A stretch of DNA of 64,000 nucleotides from FEN-1297 sp963787005 (GCA_963787005.1 CAWBBX010000091.1:32196-96195), one strand, 5' to 3'. Shown: positions 8,276 to 17,721, numbered from the stretch's first letter. Notes: generated by a model from the sequence alone, not told the origin. Made by a program: numbers and translations.

Positions 8276-8821
8276 ATGAAAAAATATTTAATTAAATTAT
8301 CCTTTGTTGCCTTATTAATTATGCCGTTTGCTTTTTCCGGCTGTATTCTCGATGCGCTGAATACGTTGACCCAGAATATTCCTATAACTCAGGAATTCAC
8401 CGTAACCAACAGCACCGAATCGTCCTACTCGGAGACGGAAACCGCAGACTTAAGCAACTCTTCCACTTATCAAAAATACTCGGATAAAATAGACTCTATT
8501 ACTTTCGCGCAAGCCCAGTTCAGAACTAAAAACGTTTCACCTTCTAATATGACTGGTAACGTTAATCTTACTTTAAAAGATAGTAACGGCAACCTTTTGT
8601 TCACTTATCCGTTAGGTCAAATTACTCCTGCTTATTATAAAACTACACCGTATCAATTAAAGTTATCATCGGCACAGATAGGATTAATTAACAACTACTT
8701 GTCAACGCTGTCGAATAAAAAGTTTCAAGCAACTTTATCCATTGATAATATTTCTCCCACACCTTACAGTCTGAACGCCGTGATAGACATAGCCTTTACT
8801 ATGACGGTTAATACTCAATAG
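8276..8821 (+). CDS. lipoprotein, unknown function
   Basis: About 181 residues from ATG 8276. The upstream in-frame ATG at 8264 would place the GGAG ribosome binding site inside the gene, so 8276 is preferred (GGAG, six-base spacer). The signal peptide ends in a lipobox, FAFSGC, so Cys is probably lipidated. The mature chain is Ser/Thr-rich (TNSTESSYSETETADLS), with later strands that look like a beta-sandwich. No named family is recognised. It directly follows the 7382 barrel gene and is closed by a terminator at 8851-8882. Confidence 0.75.
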   Translation: MKKYLIKLSFVALLIMPFAFSGCILDALNTLTQNIPITQEFTVTNSTESSYSETETADLSNSSTYQKYSDKIDSITFAQAQFRTKNVSPSNMTGNVNLTLKDSNGNLLFTYPLGQITPAYYKTTPYQLKLSSAQIGLINNYLSTLSNKKFQATLSIDNISPTPYSLNAVIDIAFTMTVNTQ

Positions 8822-8850
8822 ATAAGATCATTGTTTATAAATTTATTAAT

Positions 8851-8882
8851 ATCCCTGCGGTTTCCGCCGCGGGGATTTTTTT
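8851..8882 (+). terminator. rho-independent terminator of the barrel/lipoprotein pair
   Basis: ATCCCTGCGG at 8851-8860 pairs with CCGCGGGGAT at 8867-8876 (one G-T pair). The loop is six bases, followed by a run of seven T. Confidence 0.88.
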
Positions 8883-8929
8883 ATATAGTGCTGAAAATAT
8901 GGGTAATATTTTTAATAAGAATGAAATAA

Positions 8930-8956
8930 AAAAGGCGGCCTGTTAAGCCGCCTTTT
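8930..8956 (-). terminator. rho-independent terminator for the minus-strand lipoprotein gene
   Basis: AAAAGGCGGC at 8930-8939 pairs perfectly with GCCGCCTTTT at 8947-8956 around a seven-base loop. Read on the minus strand it sits 16 bases after the stop of the 8972-10607 gene and ends in T residues. It can work in both directions. Confidence 0.88.
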
Positions 8957-8971
8957 GAAGTTTTATTATAG

Positions 8972-10607
8972 TTAGTTGCAGTCTACGCCGAAATAAACGG
9001 TAACGTTTTGACCGTCAATGTTCGGATTATTATCGCTTGTTAATGTGGTCAGAACGCCGTTAATTTTAATTTCTCCGTAATACAACCCCGATGTATCGAA
9101 ATTACTGGACAGTTCCCCGTTTGATCCTATCGTTACATCACCTTCATAAGTCTCGTTCTGGTAAGTAACCGAAACAGTGTATACGCCGGGTTCTATATTT
9201 AATGCTTCCCGCACCGTTTTCTATTACTCCCGGATGCTTATTGCCTTCATCACTTTTTAACCAGAAGACGTAGCTTGCAGATGACAGGTTGCCTATTGTG
9301 AGGGGATCGGTGTTTTTGCAGACCCCTTTTCCGGCAAATGCAATGTGGAATGTCTTAGGAATGGCACTTAAGTTAATTGTAACGGCATTTGTACCGCAGT
9401 CCGCTGTAAACCTGGAAGATACTTCAACTGTTCCGTATTTGAATACGTAAGTGTCGCCGCTGTTTACTGGTATGCTTCCGTTAATAAGCTCACTGCCGTT
9501 TATACTTCCTTGAGGAACCAGCTGTCCGGAAGAAACCATGTACAAGTCGAAGCCGTAAGAAGAGACTTCGCTCTGTGTGCTCTGCAGGAACGCGTCGCAA
9601 GCCCCGGTTTCCTTTCCAAGATAGTTATATTTATACGTAAGGGAATTAATACTTACGTTAGCGCTGTTGCCGTTCAGCATTACGCCGGAAATTTTACGCA
9701 TTGAGCCGGAAGCGCCGCTTACCGTTCCTTCGCCGATCTGCACGGGCTCTCCCGTATTTGGGTCTATCGCGTAAACGTATAGTGCATCGCCGGGCTGGTA
9801 ATTCAAATCGGCCGGGAGAGGCAGGCTCAGCTGAATTTTCTGGCTTGAATTAATTTGGTTGACCACCTGTCCGCTTTGATTTTGAATTTGAACCGAAAAA
9901 GACATTCCCGGCTGAAATCTTGTAGTGCTGTTAACGTTAAAGTTCTGCGACGCAACGTTGCTGTTTTCACCGGTAACTGGGGTTGTTGTAATAGTAGTTG
10001 TAAGGTTGCCGCTAACGGGACTTCCGGAAGCATCGGTTAGTTGTGTTCCGGGATTAATCGTAACCGTGGTGCCGTTCTCGGTGCTTACGTTAACTGTATC
10101 TGTTACCGTTCCGCTGTTATTGGACGAACCCGATGTATCGGTCTGGGTTACCGTGTTAGGGGGAGGAGCGGTGCTGCTCGTCAAATATACCGTCTTAGTT
10201 ATAAATCCGTTACTGTTTAATGTTACTTTCGAAACATAATCATTATAACCGCTGCTTGTGGCGTTTAAAATTAAAGTAAGAGGATTGTCCTTGCTTATAT
10301 TTATTCCGTCCGTAATGCTGAAACTAATGAATCCGTTTTTCGTAGTAAACTGAGTCTTTGGATTGTTGTTAACGTCGATTACCTTAGAGGCATTATCGCC
10401 TTTAAATGTCGCGGTTAAATTTCCCTGGATAGTATTCTGCGAAACCGCGTCGGAGAAAAACATTGTAACGGTAGTTGTCCTCGATATGGTATTCAATCTA
10501 ACTTCCAGTCCCTTTGTCGGGTCCACAATATTACATTGAACTAGCGACAATCCGAGGGCAACGGTTATCAGGGCTACCGTAATCTGGTATAATCTAATCT
10601 TTCGCAT
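8972..10607 (-). pseudogene. large Ser/Thr-rich lipoprotein-like gene, interrupted by one frameshift
   Basis: Two overlapping minus-strand frames belong to one gene. The first runs from ATG 10607 to 9144 and its last 20 or so residues read like out-of-frame sequence. The second, ending at 8972, continues sensibly (IEPGVYTVSVTYQNETYEG...). The shift lies between about 9200 and 9230. I chose ATG 10607 because AGGAG sits eight bases before it; this start directly follows the stop of the barrel gene 10622-11284. The N-terminus is a signal peptide ending LSLVQC, a loose lipobox. The first half is very rich in Thr, Asn and Ser. No family recognised. The shift may be a sequencing error. Confidence 0.72.
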
Positions 10608-10621
10608 TATGAAAACTCCTG

Positions 10622-11284
10622 TCAAAATTTATAAATAATACCAAGGGCTATAACCGGATACCACTTAAACCAGCTGAGGTTTTCGTTAAGCTGCTGTTCC
10701 TGATCGGGAGCGGCCGAAGGTTCTATAAGCCCGCTAGCAGACAGATTTGCCGAAGGAGGGCCCTGGTAGAATGTGCCGATATCAAAACTGAATTTAAGTC
10801 CCGATCCTCCCGATGTCGGATTGCCGAGCCCGATTCCGATGTATGGCGCGACTTTGGGGAAATTTATATCTACGCTGAGGTTTCCCAGTTTATCGGGCGT
10901 ATAAACATCTCCGCCGATGTTTTTTGATTTGGTCGGAGTTAATGTCATCGACGCTTTATTCAGATTCACGAAGATTCCAGCGCTGATTCTGAAAATGCTG
11001 TTTGTAAACGGAAACCAGTCGCCGAGAGCTGAAATCGACATCAAATTTAACTCTCCGGTATAGCGGTACTCATCACTAGAACTTCCGCCGCCTTTTAATG
11101 AGTTATAATTAAACCACGCGAATCCGAGTCTTGCATCAAAATTATCACCGATCGTCCGGATTCCCTCAAGGTTCAGCCCCAATGAACTGACTCGAAGACT
11201 TGCCGCGTAATCCTGTGCCTTTAACCCGCCGGCCGGTAAAAGCAGAAGCACGCAAAGAAGCATATACGGTATTTTTAGCTTCAT
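10622..11284 (-). CDS. outer-membrane beta-barrel-like protein
   Basis: A 220-residue protein with a clear signal peptide (MKLKIPYMLLCVLLLLPAGG, then LKAQ). The mature chain shows alternating hydrophobic/polar strands with Gly and aromatic residues (RLGFAWFNYNSL, APYIGIGLGNP) and ends VIALGIIYKF, a typical barrel terminus. It is probably a small outer-membrane protein; substrate unknown. It is the first gene of a two-gene minus-strand unit with the lipoprotein-like gene that follows after 14 bases. The same barrel-then-lipoprotein order is used by the pair at 7382-8821 on the other strand. Confidence 0.75.
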   Translation of the reverse strand: MKLKIPYMLLCVLLLLPAGGLKAQDYAASLRVSSLGLNLEGIRTIGDNFDARLGFAWFNYNSLKGGGSSSDEYRYTGELNLMSISALGDWFPFTNSIFRISAGIFVNLNKASMTLTPTKSKNIGGDVYTPDKLGNLSVDINFPKVAPYIGIGLGNPTSGGSGLKFSFDIGTFYQGPPSANLSASGLIEPSAAPDQEQQLNENLSWFKWYPVIALGIIYKF

Positions 11285-11669
11285 AAAGCGATCTCCTTGA
11301 TGTTATTATTTTTTTCTGAATAGAAATTTGTGAAACTTTAATATTGCGGAACGGTTGAAATATTTAGTAAAAAAGAATTTTAAAAATATTTTTTTAGAGT
11401 GATGTGAATTTTGATTATAAGAGCATCCCCTATGCAAAGGAAAATACACCCGACAAGATAATCAAAATTTCTAAGAAATAAACCAGAAACATGAGACTTT
11501 TTTTAAATCTTAACACATTCAATCCACCCGGGAAGGACAAATATACAAATGTGTTTGTACTGCGCTAAATTGTTTATTTTTGTATAATTAAAAAGAAAAT
11601 ATCTTAAATTATGCCTTTATAAACTCTTACGCTGTTCAATTACTTATTATTTTAAGGATAAAGACAATC
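11285..11669. other. divergent intergenic region
   Basis: This AT-rich stretch separates the minus-strand barrel gene from plus-strand hemW and must carry both promoters. I could not place either with confidence. No repeat, RNA gene or coding frame is seen. Confidence 0.5.
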
Positions 11670-12804
11670 TTGGCAAATTCGGCACTGTACGTACATATTC
11701 CGTTTTGCGACCATAAATGCATCTACTGTGATTTTTACTCAATTATTACTACCGACAACATTCACCCTTTTCTCAAAGGTATAACATCGGAGATAGAACA
11801 TTACTCGGGCCTTTATTCTGAAGGAAGAACTTTCGGCTCAATATTTTTCGGCGGCGGAACTCCTTCTCTTATGACGCCGGATTATCTTCATAAAATTATC
11901 GCCGTACTCTTAGGAAAAATTTTAGCGGTCAGATGAAAATGCCGAAATTACAATGGAAACCAACCCGGGTACCGTAAATAAAAACAAGCTTAAAGAATTC
12001 CGCGAGGCGGGAATAAACCGGATCAGCATCGGTATACAATCCTTCCACGACGATGAGCTTAAATTTCTTACTAGGATACACGATAAAGCCGCGGGGATTA
12101 AAACCGTTGAAAACGCCGCAGTAGCCGGCTTCGAAAATATCAGCGTGGATCTTATCTTCAATCTGCCCGGACAAACAAAAGAGCGGTGGAATCAAAATCT
12201 TCTCACCGCCGCCTCTCTTCCTATAAAACATTTATCTGCTTACAGCCTAATTCTCGAACGCGGGACAATATTAAACAAAATGGTACTCGACGGAAAAGTT
12301 GTTATGCAGGACGATGATTACGACGCCGACCTTTACGAGATGACCATGGATTTTTTTGAAGAAAGAGGATTCCGACAGTACGAGGTTTCCAATTTCGCCA
12401 AGCCCGGTTACGAATGCGTTCACAACAATGTGTACTGGCACTACCGAGATTACCTAAGCTTCGGCCCCTCGGCGCATTCTTTTGCCGGCGGAAAGCGCTG
12501 GTGGAATTTTTCGAGTTTGAAGAAATATCTTTCGGAAATTGAGAAGAACGGGCACGCGGAAGCAAATCACGAATTCTTATCCGAAGAACAAAAGCTGAAT
12601 GAGTACGTGATGCTCGCATTAAGAAGCAGCGGGCTCGATACAGAAGAATTCACGAAAAAATTCGGCGTGAATTGGATAAATGAGAAATATGATTATCTTA
12701 AAACTTTGGAAGATAAAAATCTTGCCGTAATCGACGGCGGCAAAGTGCGTCTTACTAAATCCGGCTACGCCGTCTGCGACGAGATACTGCGCCACCTGCT
12801 CTAA
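11670..12804 (+). pseudogene. hemW: radical SAM protein HemW (coproporphyrinogen oxidase-like), split by one frameshift
   Basis: HemW is a radical SAM heme chaperone related to oxygen-independent coproporphyrinogen III oxidase. Part one (11670-11936) starts at TTG with AAGGA upstream and has the iron-sulfur motif Cys13-X3-Cys17-X2-Cys20 and FFGGGTPSL. Part two carries EITMETNPGTV, RISIGIQSF, SVDLIFNLPGQT and YEVSNFAKPG, all typical of the family, and ends at 12804. The frames join between about 11905 and 11931, near an AAAAATTTT run, so a single base was lost or gained. Everything else is intact, so this is either a recent inactivation or an assembly indel. Full length would be about 378 residues, normal for HemW. 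Confidence 0.88.
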
Positions 12805-12855
12805 TAACGTAATCAATACAAGCAACGATTCTGATTGTTTTTGAACAGAGAGAAT

Positions 12856-12971
12856 GGAGTACTGGAATGTTGGAGTACTGGAATAGTGGGGTGCCGGATT
12901 AATTGTAATTGCTAATTTTATTCTTATACAACTCCTCCGAAGGAGTCCTTTGGACATTACTCCACTATTCC
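12856..12971. repeat. tandem 16-bp repeat with an inverted counterpart
   Basis: GGAGTACTGGAATGTT (12856-12871) is followed directly by GGAGTACTGGAATAGT (12872-12887) and a weaker third unit. GGAATAGTGG at 12880-12889 is matched by CCACTATTCC at 12962-12971, giving an inverted-repeat element. Between them TCCGAAGGAGTCCTTTGGA (12936-12954) is the inverted form of the loop motif at 915-933. Confidence 0.7.
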
Positions 12972-13036
12972 ATTATTCCTCTTCACATGAGCTAAAACTT
13001 TGACTAAAATTATTATCTAAAAAACTTCACTGGATT

Positions 13037-14260
13037 ATGTTTAAAATCAAACTCCACTGGCAAATTTTAATCGCCTTATTAATCGGAATTCTTTACGGGC
13101 TCTTCCTCACTGATTACGTTAAATATGTAACCTGGATGGGGGACGTTTTTCTAGAAGCCCTGAAGATGATTATCGTTCCTCTCATTCTTACCTCGATTAT
13201 AACCGGAATTGCCAACATAGGAGACGCTCAGGATCTGGGTAAAATGGGCCTAAAGACCCTGCTATATTATATCACAACAAGCCTGCTTGCAATTTTAGTC
13301 GGACTCACTTTCGTTAACATTATACAGCCCGGGGTTGGAGCCGATCTTGGATTTTCGAAAAACGTGGAGGGAATTCATACCGCCTCTAAGGGACTCGGTA
13401 ATTTTCTCCTGAGGTTAATTCCCACAAATATTTTCCAGGCGCTTGCAAACGGCGACATGCTTGCAATTATTTTCTTTGCCGTGCTTGTCGGTTTCTTCCT
13501 CACAAAGCTCGCACCCGAGTACAAAGATCCTCTTCTGAATTTATTTAACGGCGGGTTCGAACTGATGATGAAAATTACCTCATTCGTAATAAAATTTACT
13601 CCGTTCGGAATTCTCGGAATTGTAGCCGGCGTGGTAGCAGAACAGGCGGGAAATCTTATAGACGTTGCGGCAAGACTCGGCTTATATATGATGTCCGTCT
13701 TACTCGGGCTTTTCGTTCACGCCTTTATTACGCTTCCGCTTATTTTGAGATTTGCCGGGAAGGCCGATCCGTGGCGCCACTTTAAAACGATGACCACACC
13801 CCTCATCACGGCTTTCTCCACTTCGTCTTCTTCCGCTACTTTGCCGCTCACCTTAGATGCCGTAGAGAACGAGGTAGGCGTGTCAAACAAAGTAACAAGC
13901 TTTGTGCTTCCTCTCGGAGCAACGGTTAACATGGACGGCACCGCGTTGTACGAATGTATCGCCGCAATGTTTATTGCGCAAGCTTACGGCATTCATCTGG
14001 ATTTCTTTCATCAGTTTATAGTGGTATTTACCGCGCTTCTTGCTTCAATAGGGGCAGCGGGTATTCCAATGGCGGGACTCGTGATGATCACCGTTATTCT
14101 TTCCGCGGTGGGACTTCCGCTGGAAGGCGTTGGTTTAATTCTAGCCGTAGACAGAATTCTGGATATGTGCAGAACCACGGTAAACGTATGGAGCGATTCA
14201 TGCGGCGCCGCGGTTATTGCCAAGACGGAAGGAGAAACGATAAAAGTAGCGGTAAGATGA
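13037..14260 (+). CDS. dicarboxylate/amino acid:cation symporter (DAACS family)
   Basis: A 407-residue inner-membrane transporter of the GltP/GltT/DctA type, which takes up glutamate, aspartate or C4-dicarboxylates with protons or sodium. There are about eight hydrophobic helices. The family hallmarks are present: the serine-rich re-entrant loop STSSSSATLPLT, the helix 7 segment GATVNMDGTALYE, and VDRILDMCRTTVNVWSD near the C-terminus. The Asp and Arg/Thr residues of that last segment contact substrate in GltPh. The N-terminus matches known family starts. It stands alone, followed by a repeat-filled convergent gap. Confidence 0.95.
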   Translation: MFKIKLHWQILIALLIGILYGLFLTDYVKYVTWMGDVFLEALKMIIVPLILTSIITGIANIGDAQDLGKMGLKTLLYYITTSLLAILVGLTFVNIIQPGVGADLGFSKNVEGIHTASKGLGNFLLRLIPTNIFQALANGDMLAIIFFAVLVGFFLTKLAPEYKDPLLNLFNGGFELMMKITSFVIKFTPFGILGIVAGVVAEQAGNLIDVAARLGLYMMSVLLGLFVHAFITLPLILRFAGKADPWRHFKTMTTPLITAFSTSSSSATLPLTLDAVENEVGVSNKVTSFVLPLGATVNMDGTALYECIAAMFIAQAYGIHLDFFHQFIVVFTALLASIGAAGIPMAGLVMITVILSAVGLPLEGVGLILAVDRILDMCRTTVNVWSDSCGAAVIAKTEGETIKVAVR

Positions 14261-14278
14261 GAATTGCTTGTTGAATTT

Positions 14279-14324
14279 TTTTATATGTCATTCTGAATCC
14301 CGATTTATCGGGATGAAGAATCTC
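14279..14324. repeat. 46-bp repeat unit (TGTCATTCTGA...AAGAATCT), solo copy
   Basis: Identical over 46 bases to 14523-14568. It contains the hairpin ATCCCGAT-TT-ATCGGGAT (14297-14314) between TGTCATTCTGA and GAAGAATCT. This copy lacks the inverted right half seen at 14527-14620. Confidence 0.85.
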
Positions 14325-14390
14325 ACAGTAATTTTAGTTCAATTTAATCTAATATTCTGACTTGTCTTACTTTCTCTCCTTTAATTATTG

Positions 14391-14472
14391 CCGTCGGTTT
14401 TAACCGACGGAATAGATTATGACAAACAAAAATGGCTTTAGCCACATAATAATAATGTATGAGGCTAAAGCC
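14391..14472. repeat. mirrored TT/AA-loop hairpin cluster
   Basis: CCGTCGGTT-TT-AACCGACGG (14391-14410), TGGCT-TT-AGCCA (14433-14444) and GGCT-AA-AGCC (14463-14472). Loop orientation switches from TT to AA across the centre, as in the cluster at 58915-59041, whose fourth hairpin is decayed here (AAACCGG at about 14496). Confidence 0.8.
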
Positions 14473-14526
14473 GGTTATATGAGGACTAAATTAAACCGGT
14501 GAAATAAAATTGTTTAAAATCCTTTT

Positions 14527-14620
14527 ATATGTCATTCTGAATCCCGATTTATCGGGATGAAGAATCTCCCTGTATATTCTTAAGATTCTTCGGTCGTAGA
14601 ACTCCCTCAGAATGACATAT
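14527..14620. repeat. 94-bp inverted-repeat element with 14-bp perfect ends
   Basis: ATATGTCATTCTGA (14527-14540) is exactly inverted at 14607-14620. Inside are the ATCCCGAT-TT-ATCGGGAT hairpin (14541-14558) and inverted AGAATCT/AGATTCTT segments. A related element is at 30466-30555. TGTCATTCTGA...AAGAATCT repeats are known from many bacterial genomes. It lies in the convergent gap before the PafA-type gene and could also stop transcription. Confidence 0.85.
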
Positions 14621-14653
14621 GCGGTAATTTAGAATTCATTAAGTCAGAGAAAA

Positions 14654-16282
14654 CTACTTTATCAGCGGCACGCCAATACAGCAGTCCGGCTCGGTAATCT
14701 TCAGCAAGTCCGCAATTGTCGCGGCAACATCAACAATGTAAACAGGCCTGTTCACCGTCTGCTTCGGAACGTGCCATCCATAAAACAGCATCGGTACGTG
14801 GGTATCGTACGCGTAATAAGTTCCGTGCGAAGTACCCTGCTTCAAAAAATTGGGAAGATAACCCGGCTGAAGTCCGAACGCAATATCACCCGAGCGCACC
14901 ATGTTAAATCCGTTTAACACTAAATTGGTTGTTGCCCTGGATGGCGTATGTCCTTCGAGATCATCCCTTGTAAATATTTCCGTTACCGCCGGAAAGTTTT
15001 GTCTTATATAATCGGCAAACGACTGCTCGACGAGATGGATATCCAGGTTCTTTTGCGCAAGCTCTTTGTAATCAAAAAATATTTGATTGTTGGAAAAGTC
15101 TGCAACTAAATTTTTATCCCCGAATTTTTTTCCGGCGAAAGCGTTCAAAGAATCTTCAAATGCTTTGGTACCGAGGCCGCCGGCGTTCAGTTTATGCTCC
15201 TGCCTGAAGCCGTTGTTTTCAACAACAGCGTGATCGGCAGTCAAGAATACAACGTAGTTGCCTTTTCCTACCTGCTTATCGAGAGCCGAGAGAAGCTGCG
15301 CTATCTGTGCGTCGAGCCTGATATAAGTATCTTCTATCTCAAAAGAATTAGGGCCGTACGCATGTCCTACAAAATCTGTTGAAGAAAAGCTGATAGCCAG
15401 GAAGTCGGTATACTTTCCTTCACCGAGCTTTTCGCCTTTCAGCGCCGCTTCGGCAAAATCAAGCACAATTTTATTTCCGTACGGAGTCGATTCGAGTGCA
15501 GCGTATTTTTTATTACCCTGTACCGAATCAAAAAGATGCGGGAAAGTAGTATTACCTTCCTTGAATACATCTTTTTCGCTTGCGCTTGCATCAGGCATGC
15601 TTACCTCGTAGTCCTTAAGCGGACGGGCAAGCTGCCAGCTGCCCGACATATATTTGTCCGCGAGTTTTTCACGGTTAAAAGAGTTTACCCAGTCCGGCAG
15701 TTTATCCATATAATAAGACGAAGTAATAAATTTTCCGTTGTTAGTATCGTACCAGTAAGCTGCGTTGGCAGAGCGTCCTCCCGGTAGAATAGCCGCGCGG
15801 TCTTTAAGCGAAATACTGACAACCCTCGACAAGAAATTATTAGAAAGTCTCAGCTGATCGGTTATTGTAGTAGCGAGCAGGCGGTGCGGCGACATCTTTC
15901 CTTCATTATCATCGCTCCCGACAGTCTTCACGGTCGGATCATAAGCGCAATAGACCGATTTGCCCGTTTCTTTATCGTACCAGTTGTTGGCTATTATACC
16001 GTGGTAGAAAGGAGTAGAGCCCGTGTATACCGAAGTGTGTCCCGGCCCGGTATAAGTCGGTACATAGTTAAAATGAGCAAACGTAAAATTGCTTCCATCG
16101 TTCATTAATCTTTTAAATCCGCCGTTATCGTAATAGGGATAAAACTTATATAGGTAGTCGTACCGCATCTGGTCAATAACAATGCCTACTACAAGCTTTG
16201 GTCTCGGTACTTCGCCGGAGTAAGCGAAGCCGGTAATTATTAAAAACATTATCAATAAAAAAGAGATGTTTTTTGATTTCAT
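14654..16282 (-). CDS. PafA-type alkaline phosphatase (nucleotide pyrophosphatase/phosphodiesterase superfamily)
   Basis: A 542-residue exported phosphomonoesterase with signal peptide at residues 1-22 (ending FAYSG). Active-site residues line up with Elizabethkingia PafA: nucleophile Thr78 in YTGPGHTSVYTG, Asn100 (or Asn99) in IIANNWYD, and Lys160/Arg162 in SLKDRAAILPGGR. The metal ligand Asp37 lies in VIDQMR, with FLTADHA further on. The Lys-X-Arg pair distinguishes PafA monoesterases from diesterases of the superfamily. It would release phosphate in the periplasm and is expected to be phosphate-insensitive, though I see no regulatory site. It is the only gene of its unit. Confidence 0.9.
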   Translation of the reverse strand: MKSKNISFLLIMFLIITGFAYSGEVPRPKLVVGIVIDQMRYDYLYKFYPYYDNGGFKRLMNDGSNFTFAHFNYVPTYTGPGHTSVYTGSTPFYHGIIANNWYDKETGKSVYCAYDPTVKTVGSDDNEGKMSPHRLLATTITDQLRLSNNFLSRVVSISLKDRAAILPGGRSANAAYWYDTNNGKFITSSYYMDKLPDWVNSFNREKLADKYMSGSWQLARPLKDYEVSMPDASASEKDVFKEGNTTFPHLFDSVQGNKKYAALESTPYGNKIVLDFAEAALKGEKLGEGKYTDFLAISFSSTDFVGHAYGPNSFEIEDTYIRLDAQIAQLLSALDKQVGKGNYVVFLTADHAVVENNGFRQEHKLNAGGLGTKAFEDSLNAFAGKKFGDKNLVADFSNNQIFFDYKELAQKNLDIHLVEQSFADYIRQNFPAVTEIFTRDDLEGHTPSRATTNLVLNGFNMVRSGDIAFGLQPGYLPNFLKQGTSHGTYYAYDTHVPMLFYGWHVPKQTVNRPVYIVDVAATIADLLKITEPDCCIGVPLIK

Positions 16283-16329
16283 CGCAGGTGCCTTTATTAG
16301 AATGATGAATATACTAATTAAATTTAGTC

Positions 16330-16986
16330 CTATTTCAAACCGATTTTACCAGGAAGCTCGCCGATCTTTTTAATGGTGAAATCGGGAGCTTCTGCACTTA
16401 AAGCTTCTTCCGAACGGTAGCCGTACAGGGCACCGCAGGTTTTAACCCCGGCGTTTCTTCCGCAGTTTATGTCCAGCTCGGTATCGCCCACCATCAGCGC
16501 GTTTCCCGGCTGCTCGTTTAATTCCTTGCAGATAATCAGCAGCGGCTCGGCCGACGGCTTGTTGGCGATACCCGGCCTTCTTCCCATCACGTATGAAAAA
16601 TATTTTCTTAATCCGAAATGGTCTATAATTTTGTCCGCCTGATCCTGTCCCTTTGTTGTGAGCAGGGAAATCTTAATATCGTTGCTTATGAGTTTCTGCA
16701 TGACTTCAATTGTGCCGGGATATAACTCTGAAGAGTCTATAAAATCAAAATAAAAACTTTTATAAACTTCGATAAACTCATCGAAATCTTTAAGAGGTAT
16801 GCCCATTTCATTAAAAATATCTACGAAGTGATGTCCTATTCTTCTATAAAATTCATCGTTCGGCAGGTCATCGGTTAGCTTTAGATACCTAAGAGATTTT
16901 AGTGTTGATTCGTAGATCGTTTTGTAAGAATTTACAATTGTGCCGTCCAGATCGAACGTCACGCTTTTTATATGATGGTTATCCAT
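16330..16986 (-). CDS. HAD-family phosphatase, phosphoglycolate phosphatase-like
   Basis: About 218 residues from ATG 16986. Motif I is VTFDLDGTIVNS (nucleophile and acid Asp), motif II is the Thr of SLLTTKG, and motif IV is MVGDTELDINCGRNAG. The helical cap between motifs I and II is the size seen in Gph/PgmB-type subfamily IA enzymes, so it probably removes phosphate from a small metabolite; the substrate is not clear. A longer frame is open to 17082, but residues before the ATG at 16986 overlap the upstream zinc-ribbon gene and do not resemble the family. The start overlaps that gene's end by eight bases, suggesting translational coupling. Confidence 0.85.
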   Translation of the reverse strand: MDNHHIKSVTFDLDGTIVNSYKTIYESTLKSLRYLKLTDDLPNDEFYRRIGHHFVDIFNEMGIPLKDFDEFIEVYKSFYFDFIDSSELYPGTIEVMQKLISNDIKISLLTTKGQDQADKIIDHFGLRKYFSYVMGRRPGIANKPSAEPLLIICKELNEQPGNALMVGDTELDINCGRNAGVKTCGALYGYRSEEALSAEAPDFTIKKIGELPGKIGLK

Positions 16987-17185
16987 TTTCCCCGTTGTCG
17001 AGTTTTGTGTCTTCTCCATTAATACCGTTTTCACATTTTTCACCGCGGCAGCATTCGTCGATGTTGGTCCCGCAATTGGCACACTGGCCGTGACCGTGTA
17101 CCCATATTATAGTTGTGGGCAAGCCGCACCGCAAGCAGACCGTAATATCGCTCTGCTTGATTTCTTTTTTGTTAAAGTTCTGCAT
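16979..17185 (-). CDS. small zinc-ribbon protein
   Basis: A 68-residue protein with paired cysteines: CLRCG at residues 18-22, CANCG at about 35-39 and a following CCRGEKC, enough for one or two zinc sites. The C-terminal third is acidic and low-complexity (Gly, Glu, Asn). I do not recognise a named family. The start ATG 17185 has no strong ribosome binding site. Its end overlaps the start of the HAD phosphatase gene by eight bases, so the two are translated together and this gene is probably real despite its size. Confidence 0.65.
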   Translation of the reverse strand: MQNFNKKEIKQSDITVCLRCGLPTTIIWVHGHGQCANCGTNIDECCRGEKCENGINGEDTKLDNGENG

Positions 17186-17721
17186 GTGATTACTAATAAA
17201 AAATTATTGCTTGCTGTTAATCATATACCCGGTAATTACCAATTACCGAGAGGATAAAATATTTAATTCCTCGGTTTAATTCTACATTTTCGGCTGTTTA
17301 TCGCATTTATTCTTTTATTAAATCAGTTTATTAGTTACTGGTATCGATTTCATAGACGAACATTTAAACTAAGGGGATGAATATCTCAAATATTTCATCC
17401 GTAATTAATTTTCCATTCGCATTAGGATGAGTTGTCGGGCCATTGCAAAAGGAAATAATTTTATCGAGGATTTTCAAAACTAACATTTAGAACCTGCTTT
17501 TTGAAATTTATTAATAAGTAGTTTGTTGATATTTGAACAATCATTAAAACAGCCCAGCCGTTCGCGCACATCCTGTGTTTGGTTTTTATATATGATACTT
17601 TTCCCGTCACAATTTAAAGGTTTGAATTCTTAAAGGTGAATCTTACCCTTCATTTAACCTCATATTTCTTTAAATTTATAATGCAAAAAATATCGGATAA
17701 TCATTTTCCCGGAAAGCGAAT
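17186..17721. other. 536-bp divergent intergenic region
   Basis: It separates the minus-strand zinc-ribbon/HAD unit from plus-strand ypdA. GGTAATTACCAATTACCGA near 17230 is a short imperfect palindrome that could be an operator for either side. Otherwise it is AT-rich, with no coding frame or RNA gene recognised. Confidence 0.45.

Noticed and set aside
9855..10239. Plus-strand open frames opposite the Ser/Thr-rich lipoprotein gene
   Set aside because: They are antisense to a low-complexity Thr/Asn-rich gene, which opens the other frames by composition; no ribosome binding sites or recognisable sequence.
13954..14274. 106-codon frame overlapping the end of the symporter gene
   Set aside because: Its Arg/Ser/Gly-rich translation is typical of an out-of-frame membrane protein gene; it starts inside the symporter.
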